26,770 nt of DNA from a virus: the IMG/VR virus record IMGVR_UViG_3300020160_000982, positions 1 through 26,770 of that record. One strand, 5' to 3'. The notes under the pieces are model-generated. The model was not told the DNA's origin. It saw only the letters and a list, made by a program, of their open reading frames with translations, and did no database searches. Positions 8,760 through 15,661 of this stretch are shown in pieces; position 1 is the first letter of the stretch, and each line of letters starts with the position of its first letter. A program made the translations under genes and the position numbers.

Positions 8760-9299
8760 TTATAATTTTTTTATCCAACTAGTGTCACAAAATGTAGAAT
8801 CAATTGTTTCAAATTTTTCATCTACTGCTTTCATAACCCCCACCCATCCTGGGTTATAATCGTGACCACCAATAAATCCATTTTTGTTAATTTGTGGTAG
8901 ATAGTTGTCAATATCTTTTATGACCTGTTCATATGTGTGCCAACCATCTATATAAACAAAATCAAATGAAACGTCCTTTAATTTAAGAATGGCATCATCT
9001 GATGTTGAATTAATGTATTCTATATTTTCTTTATTGTTTATCCTTTTATTAAATTTATCAATGACCATTTCAAAATCACTACTGGATGCACTATCATTAT
9101 CATTATCGTATCCATTTACATGTGGGTCAATTGTAATGACCTTTTTAAAATGTTCTGCAAAAATTTCAGTTCCCTCACCAGCATACGAACCAATTTCAAC
9201 CATTGTCATTTCTGATGTTGATTGGAATTGGTTTATGTAATTTATTAAATCTTTTAACCCATTAGTGTATAATTCGGGTCTCATTGTTATTAATGACAT
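8760..9299 (-). CDS. SAM-dependent O-methyltransferase (Methyltransf_24-like)
   Basis: A 179-residue class I methyltransferase with motif I VEIGSYAGEGT at 34-44, ITIDPH at 55-60 (ribose-binding acid), and FVYIDGWHTYE at 114-124, the IDGxHxY signature of Methyltransf_24. NGFIGGHDYN follows near 139-148, with a second His/Asp pair often used for metal or catalysis. Likely target is a sugar hydroxyl or a substituent of one. It lies one base from each neighbouring gene, so it is co-translated within the island. Confidence 0.86.
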   Translation of the reverse strand: MSLITMRPELYTNGLKDLINYINQFQSTSEMTMVEIGSYAGEGTEIFAEHFKKVITIDPHVNGYDNDNDSASSSDFEMVIDKFNKRINNKENIEYINSTSDDAILKLKDVSFDFVYIDGWHTYEQVIKDIDNYLPQINKNGFIGGHDYNPGWVGVMKAVDEKFETIDSTFCDTSWIKKL

Positions 9300-9300
9300 G

Positions 9301-10002
9301 TTAATACTTTAAGTGCCTTCCCTGGTCAACAAAATATTCATTGTCTTCTTGTTCACCTTGCAAGGTAAACTTATTTGCATAACCCCTTAATTTTTTTATC
9401 TTTAATTTCTTTTCCATTCTCCATAAACAAAATGGAAAACTAATCTGGTCTCTAGAACTAAATTTGGTGATTTGTTCCCACCACATTAATTGCAGTTCTT
9501 TAACTGCATGTGTTGTTTTAACAATAAATGTACACATTTCATAAAGACCATATCTATCTGGCATTCTTAATGACTTGTATAATGTGAATTGGTTTTGAAG
9601 ATTATCATGGATATCTAAATTCCATTGAGCACATGCGGTCATTTCTTGATATAAACATTTTCTATCTGGATGTTTAAATAAGAACACATCAGCATCATCA
9701 CCATACTCGTCAATGATTAATTGGGGGTCTTTTTTTAATTGGTGATTACCATCTTCCCATATAATATACTCATATTGTGGAAACATTAATGAAGATAGAA
9801 TTTTATAGGTCTTAGCTTCTCTTCTATTTTTATAATCATCTATTGTTGAGAATTTTAATATATCTCTTTGTTCCCAAACATTTACGTCATCTTCTTTTTT
9901 ATCCACATATGCAATATAATCACAATTTTTAAAAACCACGGGGGGATCAATCAACTTATCCTTTCCGTCTGTGATTGCGGTTATAACTAAAAACTTCTTC
10001 AT
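9301..10002 (-). CDS. TOD1/MUCI70-like glycosyltransferase (DUF616)
   Basis: A 233-residue protein showing the motif order of the TOD1/MUCI70 (DUF616) glycosyltransferase-like domain: RREAKTYKIL at 60-69, YIIWEDGNHQL at 79-89 with the acidic DxN metal site, and the signature SSRDQISFPFCLW at 182-194. In plants this domain acts in pectin and sphingolipid-related glycosylation, and bacterial and viral members are mostly uncharacterised. It should be a cytoplasmic sugar transferase here. It is the first gene downstream of an otherwise gene-poor gap (10003-10179) that holds an epimerase remnant. Confidence 0.78.
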   Translation of the reverse strand: MKKFLVITAITDGKDKLIDPPVVFKNCDYIAYVDKKEDDVNVWEQRDILKFSTIDDYKNRREAKTYKILSSLMFPQYEYIIWEDGNHQLKKDPQLIIDEYGDDADVFLFKHPDRKCLYQEMTACAQWNLDIHDNLQNQFTLYKSLRMPDRYGLYEMCTFIVKTTHAVKELQLMWWEQITKFSSRDQISFPFCLWRMEKKLKIKKLRGYANKFTLQGEQEDNEYFVDQGRHLKY

Positions 10003-10179
10003 ATGATATAATATAAACTATTTTTTTATAATTATGAAATTTCTTTATTATTAAATTTAAAGTGTTCTAAATTATATTATTGTTAAAAACATATGAACAT
10101 TGGTATGATTTTCAATAATGTAATCGGATAATCTTGAACCCAATAAACCGGCAACCCCTGTTATTAATATTTTCATATT
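10003..10179. other. Gene-poor gap in the glycan island
   Basis: This 177-base AT-rich spacer is the longest interruption in the island. Apart from the epimerase remnant at 10072-10176, I see no complete gene, hairpin terminator or convincing promoter. It is best read as a scar from a deletion or recombination event that removed most of a third epimerase gene. Confidence 0.55.
10072..10176 (-). pseudogene. Truncated N-terminal remnant of an SDR sugar epimerase
   Basis: An ATG at 10176 opens a 34-codon frame whose first ~27 residues (MKILITGVAGLLGSRLSDYI, then IENHTNV) are nearly the same as the N-terminus of the epimerase at 3184-4176 (which reads SDWI, then IENKPNV). The Rossmann GxxGxxG is intact. 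Similarity ends after the NV at residues 26-27, and a stop follows after seven unrelated residues. The nucleotide sequence differs from the intact copy at many third positions, so this is an old duplicate or the rest of a deleted sibling gene. The ATG, its upstream TATAAAATATGAAA-like leader and the position at the start of a cassette are preserved. Confidence 0.85.
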
Positions 10180-10722
10180 TTAAAATTTATAAATTACTAA
10201 CACATCATCAACTCTATTTTTTATGTGTCTATTATCAATTATTTCTACATTATTATGTAATTCTTTGTACCTATCAATTGTTGAATCTAAATTATTTACG
10301 TCCTCAATAATATAGATACCATTAGATTTCATTTTATTTTTTAATACATTAAAAGAATTTATTTGGTCATTAATAAAATGACTCCCATCATCAATTATAA
10401 CATCAAATGTTAAATCATTTAAATGTTTTAGTATGTTTTCTGAACAAGCATCCCCAATAATAATATTATACTTATTTTCTGCAATTAAATCTTTAATGTA
10501 TTGATCCGTAATATCAACCCCATACACCTTGGAATTAATAAAATATTCGTCCCACATTTTTAAAGATTCACCTTTACAAATACCAATTTCTAAAACTGTG
10601 GAATTTTCTCTATAGTCATTTAATAATTTTTCATATTCATTAATGTAACTATGTGCGGTTCCCTTGTCTCCGTGACCCTCTGGTGATTGGTAATCTAAAT
10701 ATATTTCACTTAATGATTTCAT
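10180..10722 (-). CDS. SAM-dependent methyltransferase, MycE/TylF-like sugar O-methyltransferase class
   Basis: A 180-residue class I methyltransferase. An N-terminal GHGDKGTAHSYINEY segment (16-30) matches the (D)KGTxHSY signature of macrolide-sugar O-methyltransferases such as the MycE type. Motif I is VLEIGICKGESL at 43-54. The ribose-binding acid is in YGVDIT near 67-72. DVIIDDGSH at 107-115 carries the metal-binding DD and His of that class. Its stop directly precedes the epimerase remnant. Its start overlaps the upstream methyltransferase stop as ATGA. It may act on a deoxy or amino sugar made by the aminotransferase route, which is inference. Confidence 0.84.
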   Translation of the reverse strand: MKSLSEIYLDYQSPEGHGDKGTAHSYINEYEKLLNDYRENSTVLEIGICKGESLKMWDEYFINSKVYGVDITDQYIKDLIAENKYNIIIGDACSENILKHLNDLTFDVIIDDGSHFINDQINSFNVLKNKMKSNGIYIIEDVNNLDSTIDRYKELHNNVEIIDNRHIKNRVDDVLVIYKF

Positions 10723-11330
10723 ATTTTATAATAATTTTCTTTTAAATCTGTTTCATTTGTAAAGTTTATTTTTTTCATAATGACCTGATAACCGGTATGT
10801 ATTATATCTAAATATTTGTGATAACCGTGGTAAAATGCGTCCGCTCCCGTTTTTACTTGTAGATATTGTTCTTGTTCAAGTCCACCACCAAAGTCATCAA
10901 ATATAATATAACCATTATTTTTCAAACAGTAAAATGCATTTACCGCGTCTTCTAAAACATATTTGGACATATGATTACCATCAATATAAACAAAGTCCAA
11001 AAATTCTTTTGTTTTATTGTCATGTTGAAAAGTTTTAAAACTATCGGCTGACTCACCTAAAATATATGTGACCTTATCTTTATATGGATTGATATTATTT
11101 TCAATATATTCATTAGTATTGATGTCCATAATATAGTGATGTGAACCATCCATTTTACAAAAGTTTTCTAATATGTAAAGAGATGAACCACCATACAATG
11201 CGCCAATTTCTAATGTTATATTAGGTTTAGTTTTTAAGTGACCTAAAAAGTCTTCCCATAAATCTATATGGTCTTTAAAGAATATCCTTTCGTCAGGATA
11301 TTTGAAATGTTCTGGGTATTGATATGTCAT
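10719..11330 (-). CDS. SAM-dependent O-methyltransferase (Methyltransf_24-like)
   Basis: A 203-residue class I methyltransferase with EIGALYGGSS (motif I, 41-50), IMDIN (67-71), DFVYIDGNHMSKYV (112-125) and YIIFDDFGGG (141-150). The IDGxH plus DD combination is typical of metal-assisted O-methyltransferases of the Methyltransf_24/CmcI type. It is coupled on both sides by ATGA overlaps, at 10719-10722 and 11327-11330, so three genes here form one translational unit. It is diverged from the other methyltransferases of the island. A sugar or sugar-linked acceptor is likely from context. Confidence 0.85.
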   Translation of the reverse strand: MTYQYPEHFKYPDERIFFKDHIDLWEDFLGHLKTKPNITLEIGALYGGSSLYILENFCKMDGSHHYIMDINTNEYIENNINPYKDKVTYILGESADSFKTFQHDNKTKEFLDFVYIDGNHMSKYVLEDAVNAFYCLKNNGYIIFDDFGGGLEQEQYLQVKTGADAFYHGYHKYLDIIHTGYQVIMKKINFTNETDLKENYYKI

Positions 11331-11950
11331 ATTGATTGATAATAATTGTTTTGTTTTTCTTGACGTTCTATCGTCTTATGGTGTTGAATACAATAATCAT
11401 CCTCATCGGTTGGTAACGATGAGAATTTCTGACCACCTAAAATTCTTTCGTGAACCTTACCATACCAACTCATTCCTTTCTTATAAATTCTTCCCTGCGC
11501 ATCGGGATAATTAACCCACCCTTTTTCGTTAACCCTCCAACCCCATTTTTTAATATGATCTTCGGTTAATCCGTCAACAGTATTAATTCTTGGGACAAAT
11601 ATTAAATCTACACCTGGATTCATTTCCAGTATTGTTGATAAATTTTGTACCATGTACTCACTAATCATTTCATCCGCATCAATTTGATAAATGTAATCAC
11701 CGGTACAATAACCGTTTAATATGTTTTTAAAGTCTGAGAAATTATTGTTCCAATCAAAACATCTCCATGTTTGTACATTAGGTAATTTATTATATGGTAA
11801 TAAAAAATCTAATACTTTGGGATTACCATTTGTTTCATCATACAGAATCACAATCTCGTCTTGAGCTCTCTTGTGTTTCAGTATGAATGGAACTATATTC
11901 TTGATTTCCTCCAACTCGTTGCAAACTGTTATCGCAAAACTTATCTTCAT
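11327..11950 (-). CDS. Family 2 glycosyltransferase
   Basis: A GT-A protein of 207 residues if started at the ATG at 11950 (MKISFAITVCNELEEI, the canonical GT2 opening). An in-frame ATG at 11968 would add six lysine-rich residues. It carries a DADE metal motif (residues 91-94 from 11950) preceded by GDYIYQI, and a WYGKVHERI acceptor-side segment near 160-170. Its N-terminus overlaps a small zinc-ribbon-like frame upstream in another frame, and the junction contains a run of nine A. It is coupled by ATGA to the downstream methyltransferase. It should be cytoplasmic; donor and acceptor are unknown. Confidence 0.87.
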   Translation of the reverse strand: MKISFAITVCNELEEIKNIVPFILKHKRAQDEIVILYDETNGNPKVLDFLLPYNKLPNVQTWRCFDWNNNFSDFKNILNGYCTGDYIYQIDADEMISEYMVQNLSTILEMNPGVDLIFVPRINTVDGLTEDHIKKWGWRVNEKGWVNYPDAQGRIYKKGMSWYGKVHERILGGQKFSSLPTDEDDYCIQHHKTIERQEKQNNYYQSI

Positions 11951-12041
11951 ATTTTTTTTTATTTTCATTTATTGTTAACTCTTCACATTTCCAACACCAT
12001 TCTTTATCGTCGGTGTCCCATGTATGTCTATCACATTTCAT
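11838..12041 (-). CDS. Small zinc-knuckle-like protein overlapping the glycosyltransferase start
   Basis: A 67-codon frame whose first ~33 residues look like a real protein: CxxH at residues 3-6 and CxxC at 16-19 (MKCDRHTW, then WCWKCEE) form a likely zinc knuckle, followed by a Lys/Glu-rich tail. Its ATG overlaps the stop of the upstream gene as ATGA (12038-12041), which supports translation. The remaining ~34 codons run inside the glycosyltransferase gene in another frame and look uninformative. The ancestral gene may have ended before the glycosyltransferase start, or a shift of one base at the A9 tract may fuse the two. A nucleic-acid or protein-binding role is possible but not shown. Confidence 0.6.
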   Translation of the reverse strand: MKCDRHTWDTDDKEWCWKCEELTINENKKKYEDKFCDNSLQRVGGNQEYSSIHTETQESSRRDCDSV

Positions 12042-12274
12042 GCTCTATTTCCTCCTATATTCATCCATCTATTAAAGTAATCCAAGTTATCACCACCATT
12101 TATTCTTCTTGTTAATTGACTTACTATTTCATTATCAATTTCATCAGAAATTCTTTGAGACAATAATCTTGTCAACCCCTCCTCAATATTATATCTTCGT
12201 GGTTGAATGTGATTAGTTTCAAATACGAATGTATCTTTAATAATCCCATCAAAAAATATAAATTTTCTTATCAT
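12038..12274 (-). CDS. Small phage-type protein of unknown function
   Basis: A 78-residue protein with no recognised family. A beta-like N-terminus (KFIFFDGIIKDTFVFETN) is followed by a helical, charge-alternating segment (IEEGLTRLLSQRISDEIDNE, 30-49) and a RRINGGDNLDYFNRWM stretch. It is coupled on both sides by ATGA overlaps with the zinc-knuckle frame and the 84-residue gene. That is convincing evidence that all three are expressed, even though they interrupt a run of sugar-modifying genes. A virion-assembly role would fit the amphipathic helix but is only a guess. Confidence 0.65.
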   Translation of the reverse strand: MIRKFIFFDGIIKDTFVFETNHIQPRRYNIEEGLTRLLSQRISDEIDNEIVSQLTRRINGGDNLDYFNRWMNIGGNRA

Positions 12275-12525
12275 ACAATTTCTCTTGCGAATAGTTTAAA
12301 TTCTTTACCATTATTGTTGAATGCAATGTTAGCATCAGTTGTTGGGTTTAAACGAATACTACATTCATTTGGTCCTGTTGCAAACACTACAGGTTCATCA
12401 TCACCAAACTGAAAACAAAACTCAACATTCTCCGGATTAAATCTACGTCTATTTAATGTTAATAATTGGGTTGGTTCCAATTGTAAGAACATATTATTAT
12501 TCCCCTGAAAAAATTTAAAATTCAT
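12271..12525 (-). CDS. Small beta-rich protein of unknown function
   Basis: An 84-residue protein with alternating hydrophobic strands (MFLQLEPTQLLTL, VEFCFQFGDDEPVVFAT, ECSIRLNPTTDANIAF, KEFKLFAREIV), which suggests a small beta-sandwich or beta-barrel. No known family is recognised and no signal peptide is present. Its stop overlaps the start of the next gene as ATGA, and its ATG shares one base with the stop of the large GT4 gene upstream. It may be a capsid-decoration or adaptor-like phage protein, or an accessory factor of the glycosyltransferases. Confidence 0.65.
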   Translation of the reverse strand: MNFKFFQGNNNMFLQLEPTQLLTLNRRRFNPENVEFCFQFGDDEPVVFATGPNECSIRLNPTTDANIAFNNNGKEFKLFAREIV

Positions 12526-13772
12526 TATTTTATTTTGGTTAATTTGGGTAAAACTAATTTAGCTTCTTGAGGTGTAGAAGAAAAAGGATTGATAATCGAT
12601 TTAAATTTTTCTTTCATTTTTTCCAAACTAAATTTACTTTTATTTTCATCTTTTAATTGGATTGATTTCTTTAAAAACCCATCATAATCTTTTATAACTA
12701 ATTTTAAAACCTCAACAAATTCATTGTAATTTGCTGTAAACCATTTTGAATCTTTAATTATAAAAGTATCAACCGCACTATTATGAACCTCGGTTAATTT
12801 TCCACCTAACATAATTGCTTTATCCATTGGTAAAAAATCTTTATGTCCCGACCAATTGGATGCAATTACTGGTTTACCCGTCATTGTAAATTCTAATAAA
12901 GGTCTACCAAACCCTTCTCCTTTGGTTAACGTAACCATTGCCTTTATTTTCGAATGATTATATAATCTATTCATTTCTTCATTAGATAAATCACCAAACA
13001 AAAGATAGATAGGTGGTGGATTTTCAATCTCACCAACAATAGATTCTATCTTTTTTCTAAATGATTCTCTTTCTTTAACCGAAAAAGTGGCCGAAGATGT
13101 CTTTAATACTAATGCTGGTGGTGTCTCCTCACCTTTGAATGATTCCACAAAACATTTTATTAACATACCAATATCTTTTCTATCTTGACCAATGTCACCT
13201 TTTAACCAATGACCAACAAAAAGATATGCAAAATCTTCTTTAATGTCGATATCTAAACCCTCAGCACTATCGTTGTAAATAGACGTATCAACACCCTCAA
13301 ACAAAACTTCTATCGGACTCTCAATTTTATGTTGTTTGACCAATTTACCTGTGTTTTGTTCATTCTCATTGTAAACAGTTGTCAATAAAACATCCTTAGA
13401 GAATGTTGATGTTGTGATAATTAAATCCATTCTGTTACAACCATCAATCCAATCTTTAGGTGCAATAGTTGTTTCAATACCCGCAGTTATTCCAATATTA
13501 AATTTACCAACTCTTTTAAATTCATTTGGAACAGTTACTTGAACATAAATGTCGGGTGTTTTATTTAATTGACTAACAACATTACCTTCAATCCATTTAT
13601 GAAATAGATTATCTTCTAATGCTGTTAATGGAGTTGATCCCCAAGCACAACTATCAATTTTAATATCAAACATATCCATCTCATATAATGCTTGTAATAA
13701 ATCTCTTGAGTGTGCACCGTATCCACTTCTTGTTTTAACGGGTCCCCTGAATAGTAAAAATGGTTTGCTCAT
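12525..13772 (-). CDS. Family 4 (group 1, GT-B) glycosyltransferase
   Basis: A 415-residue GT-B retaining-type glycosyltransferase. The N-terminal GPVKTRSGYGAHSRDLL (10-26) is the glycine-rich acceptor-side loop. The C-terminal donor domain carries KGEGFGRPLLEFTMTGKPVI (284-303), the classic E-x7-E region of GT4 enzymes, followed by ASNWSGHKDFL. The protein is full length for the family. It has no membrane segment and is probably cytoplasmic. It lies one base from the following GT4 gene, so the two likely act on the same chain. Confidence 0.92.
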   Translation of the reverse strand: MSKPFLLFRGPVKTRSGYGAHSRDLLQALYEMDMFDIKIDSCAWGSTPLTALEDNLFHKWIEGNVVSQLNKTPDIYVQVTVPNEFKRVGKFNIGITAGIETTIAPKDWIDGCNRMDLIITTSTFSKDVLLTTVYNENEQNTGKLVKQHKIESPIEVLFEGVDTSIYNDSAEGLDIDIKEDFAYLFVGHWLKGDIGQDRKDIGMLIKCFVESFKGEETPPALVLKTSSATFSVKERESFRKKIESIVGEIENPPPIYLLFGDLSNEEMNRLYNHSKIKAMVTLTKGEGFGRPLLEFTMTGKPVIASNWSGHKDFLPMDKAIMLGGKLTEVHNSAVDTFIIKDSKWFTANYNEFVEVLKLVIKDYDGFLKKSIQLKDENKSKFSLEKMKEKFKSIINPFSSTPQEAKLVLPKLTKIK

Positions 13773-13773
13773 A

Positions 13774-15132
13774 TTATATTATCTTGTATAAATTAAATTT
13801 TTCTCTTGGTTTAAAATTCTCTAAGGTTTGTTCAATACCCTGAATCATTTTATCACACATTATTTTGTTGGATAGGTTATTAATAACAAATTCTCTACCC
13901 TTTAATCCTTTTTCCTTTCTTTTCTTTTTACCTAGTTTGTACATTTTCATTATTGCATTTGCAACATCATTATCATTAACTCTATCATCAAAGATGTATG
14001 GTGTAGGAACTGAACCATTCAAATTAATTGCTGATGACCAAACAGGTTCAACCCACTCACCGTGTTTTATATTACCATGAACACTTTTATTGTGAAGTGT
14101 ACCTACTTCAATATAATCATCGGCAGTATATTCAAATCCACATTGGTCTTGTAACCCACCCGTAACATTAACAATGATTGGTACACCAGCCATTAAACTC
14201 TCGGCCGTTGTTAAACCAAATCCTTCATTGTTTGCAATATTAATTGTACAATCAACACTATTATAAATCTCATTTAATTTATCTTGCTCCAATTTTAAAT
14301 TGGTGAACTTAACATCGTAATCTTTACAAATAGCATCAATAACCGCAGGTAAATCTGTTCCGTTTTCATCAACAGGATTTGTGTGCATTAATAGTAAACA
14401 CTTATCGGCCTTCTCTTTTGGTAACATATCACAGAATAATCTAAATGAATAAATTACATCACTTGGTTGTTTCCTTCTAATATTTCTGCTGTTAAAGAAT
14501 AAAACAAAATCATATTTCTTATTACCTTGAATTAAATTGTTAACATCATCCGATATTCTATCTAATGGTTTGAATAAATCTGGATTAATACCGTGTGGAA
14601 CATAACTAATTTGCCAATCTTCCAATGGTTTGAATGTTGCTTTATCTGTTCTTTTGCCAACACGATGTACAATACCATATGTTTGTTTAGATATGCAACC
14701 TAACCAATCACAAGATTCAAAAACATCTCTATTGTATTGTGGGTCTGGTAAATCGTCCCATATGTGATAAAATAAAATTGGTGTATGTTGTCTAATCTCA
14801 TGTTCATTGTCATATAACCACTGCCAATAGTGAGGGTCTGTAAAATGTAAAATAGCGTCTGGTTTCTCCTCGTCGATTAACTTTCTAAGTATACCAATAT
14901 CACCATAACCATTATATGGTATGATTTTCAAATTGGCATCTTTAACACCAGTTCTTGCTCTAACATCATCGTTAACATCAACGGTTTTACCAAATTCAGG
15001 ATGTGAGATTGCGGCACCTAATTGTACCCAATCATATTTGTGTAATGTACCTAACACAATTTCTTTAGACATTGTTGCAATACCCGATGTCATTCTTAAA
15101 TCGTCAGATAATAATAATATTTTTTTCTTCAT
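13774..15132 (-). CDS. Family 4 (group 1, GT-B) glycosyltransferase
   Basis: A 452-residue GT-B protein. It starts with KILLLSDDLRMTSGIATMSKE (a GT4 acceptor loop), has VPHGINPDLFKPL (178-190) at the inter-domain hinge, FFNSRNIRRKQ (212-222) at the start of the donor domain, and NEGFGLTTAESLMAGVPIIV (302-321) as the E-x7-E nucleotide-sugar site. Motifs and length are complete. It is only distantly similar to the neighbouring GT4. The ribbon-helix-helix candidate gene ends one base before its ATG, so regulator and enzyme may share a transcript. Confidence 0.92.
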   Translation of the reverse strand: MKKKILLLSDDLRMTSGIATMSKEIVLGTLHKYDWVQLGAAISHPEFGKTVDVNDDVRARTGVKDANLKIIPYNGYGDIGILRKLIDEEKPDAILHFTDPHYWQWLYDNEHEIRQHTPILFYHIWDDLPDPQYNRDVFESCDWLGCISKQTYGIVHRVGKRTDKATFKPLEDWQISYVPHGINPDLFKPLDRISDDVNNLIQGNKKYDFVLFFNSRNIRRKQPSDVIYSFRLFCDMLPKEKADKCLLLMHTNPVDENGTDLPAVIDAICKDYDVKFTNLKLEQDKLNEIYNSVDCTINIANNEGFGLTTAESLMAGVPIIVNVTGGLQDQCGFEYTADDYIEVGTLHNKSVHGNIKHGEWVEPVWSSAINLNGSVPTPYIFDDRVNDNDVANAIMKMYKLGKKKRKEKGLKGREFVINNLSNKIMCDKMIQGIEQTLENFKPREKFNLYKII

Positions 15133-15133
15133 G

Positions 15134-15331
15134 TTAAAATTTGGGCCCAGTAGTTGACAGTCCCATGTGATTGTTTATTGTGTTTCTAAAGTTTTCATCT
15201 TTAGAATATAAATCTAATGAACGATTTACTAATTTTTGTAAATTAATAGAACCATCGATGGATTTAACTTTGAATTTTTTGTAAACATCATCCAATATAT
15301 GGACACTTGTTAATTTTTTTTCTACTTTCAT
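15134..15331 (-). CDS. Candidate ribbon-helix-helix DNA-binding protein
   Basis: A 65-residue protein. A short strand (KLTSVHIL, 6-13) is followed by helix A (DDVYKKFKVKS) and helix B (INLQKLVNRSLDLYSK, ~29-44), in the order and size of Arc/MetJ-type RHH repressors, which bind DNA as dimers through the strand. It is the first gene of the minus-strand block that runs down to 2052, so an autoregulator of the glycan island is plausible. The fold call is from pattern only. A short structural phage protein is the alternative. Confidence 0.5.
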   Translation of the reverse strand: MKVEKKLTSVHILDDVYKKFKVKSIDGSINLQKLVNRSLDLYSKDENFRNTINNHMGLSTTGPKF

Positions 15332-15361
15332 ATTATATACATTTATATATATTACTTAGGT

Positions 15362-15391
15362 TAAAAAATATCGTCAATAAAGACGATATTT
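15362..15391 (-). terminator. Intrinsic terminator after the 53-codon gene
   Basis: Arms AAATATCGTC (15366-15375) and GACGATATTT (15382-15391) pair over a 6-base loop. Read on the minus strand the stem is followed by a run of T (complement of 15363-15368). It lies 20 bases beyond the stop of the small minus-strand gene and separates it from the glycan block. Confidence 0.75.
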
Positions 15392-15411
15392 AAACGATAC
15401 CCAATAATATA

Positions 15412-15573
15412 TTAAGACCCTGTGTTTTCGTTTGTAGATGGACTATTACTTACGTCTACACTAAACATTTGGGGTTCTGGTAATGGTGTTGTTTGTGGTT
15501 CACTAATTGTGATTGTTAATGGAACCGATTGAATCGGTTGTTCTTCATTTCTTTTTTTGCATCCGCATCCCAT
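15412..15573 (-). CDS. Very small protein with MGCGCKK start
   Basis: A 53-residue frame with start at 15573 and TAA at 15414-15412. The protein begins MGCGCKKRNEEQ, with two Cys spaced by one residue and a basic patch. It continues as a Pro/Thr/Ser-rich, probably disordered chain (for example LTITISEPQTTPLPEP). No known family is recognised. Evidence that it is real: a clean downstream terminator, a short divergent promoter region upstream and protein-like composition. The CxC could bind a metal or form a disulfide or redox site. Confidence 0.62.
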   Translation of the reverse strand: MGCGCKKRNEEQPIQSVPLTITISEPQTTPLPEPQMFSVDVSNSPSTNENTGS

Positions 15574-15597
15574 GGTATTTCTTTTTTTATAAATATT

Positions 15598-15634
15598 TTG
15601 GTTTATTGTTTTTTATTTCTTATATTTTATTAAA
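15598..15634 (+). promoter_or_regulatory. Bacteroidota-type promoter for the DPPF methyltransferase gene
   Basis: The stretch TTTCTTATATTTTATTAAA (15616-15634) includes TATATTTT at 15621-15628, close to the TAnnTTTG -7 box of Bacteroidota. A TTG at 15598-15600 lies 20 bases upstream of it, a proper -33 spacing. The same 19-mer recurs exactly at 25965-25983 before another gene. The ATG of the methyltransferase is 28 bases downstream. Confidence 0.5.
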
Positions 15635-15661
15635 GTATACAAAAAAAATATTAAAAAACAA

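Larger units (their letters stand above)
15332..15661. other. Intergenic region holding a terminator, a tiny gene and a divergent promoter
   Basis: This 330-base AT-rich stretch has no long gene. It holds the terminator at 15362-15391, the 53-codon minus-strand gene at 15412-15573 and the promoter element before 15662. It is the turning point between the minus-strand glycan block and the plus-strand genes. Nothing else is seen. Confidence 0.6.

Noticed and set aside
11332-11514. A 60-codon plus-strand frame opposite the GT2 gene
   Set aside because: Antisense to a gene with clear GT-A motifs and coupled junctions; no independent evidence.
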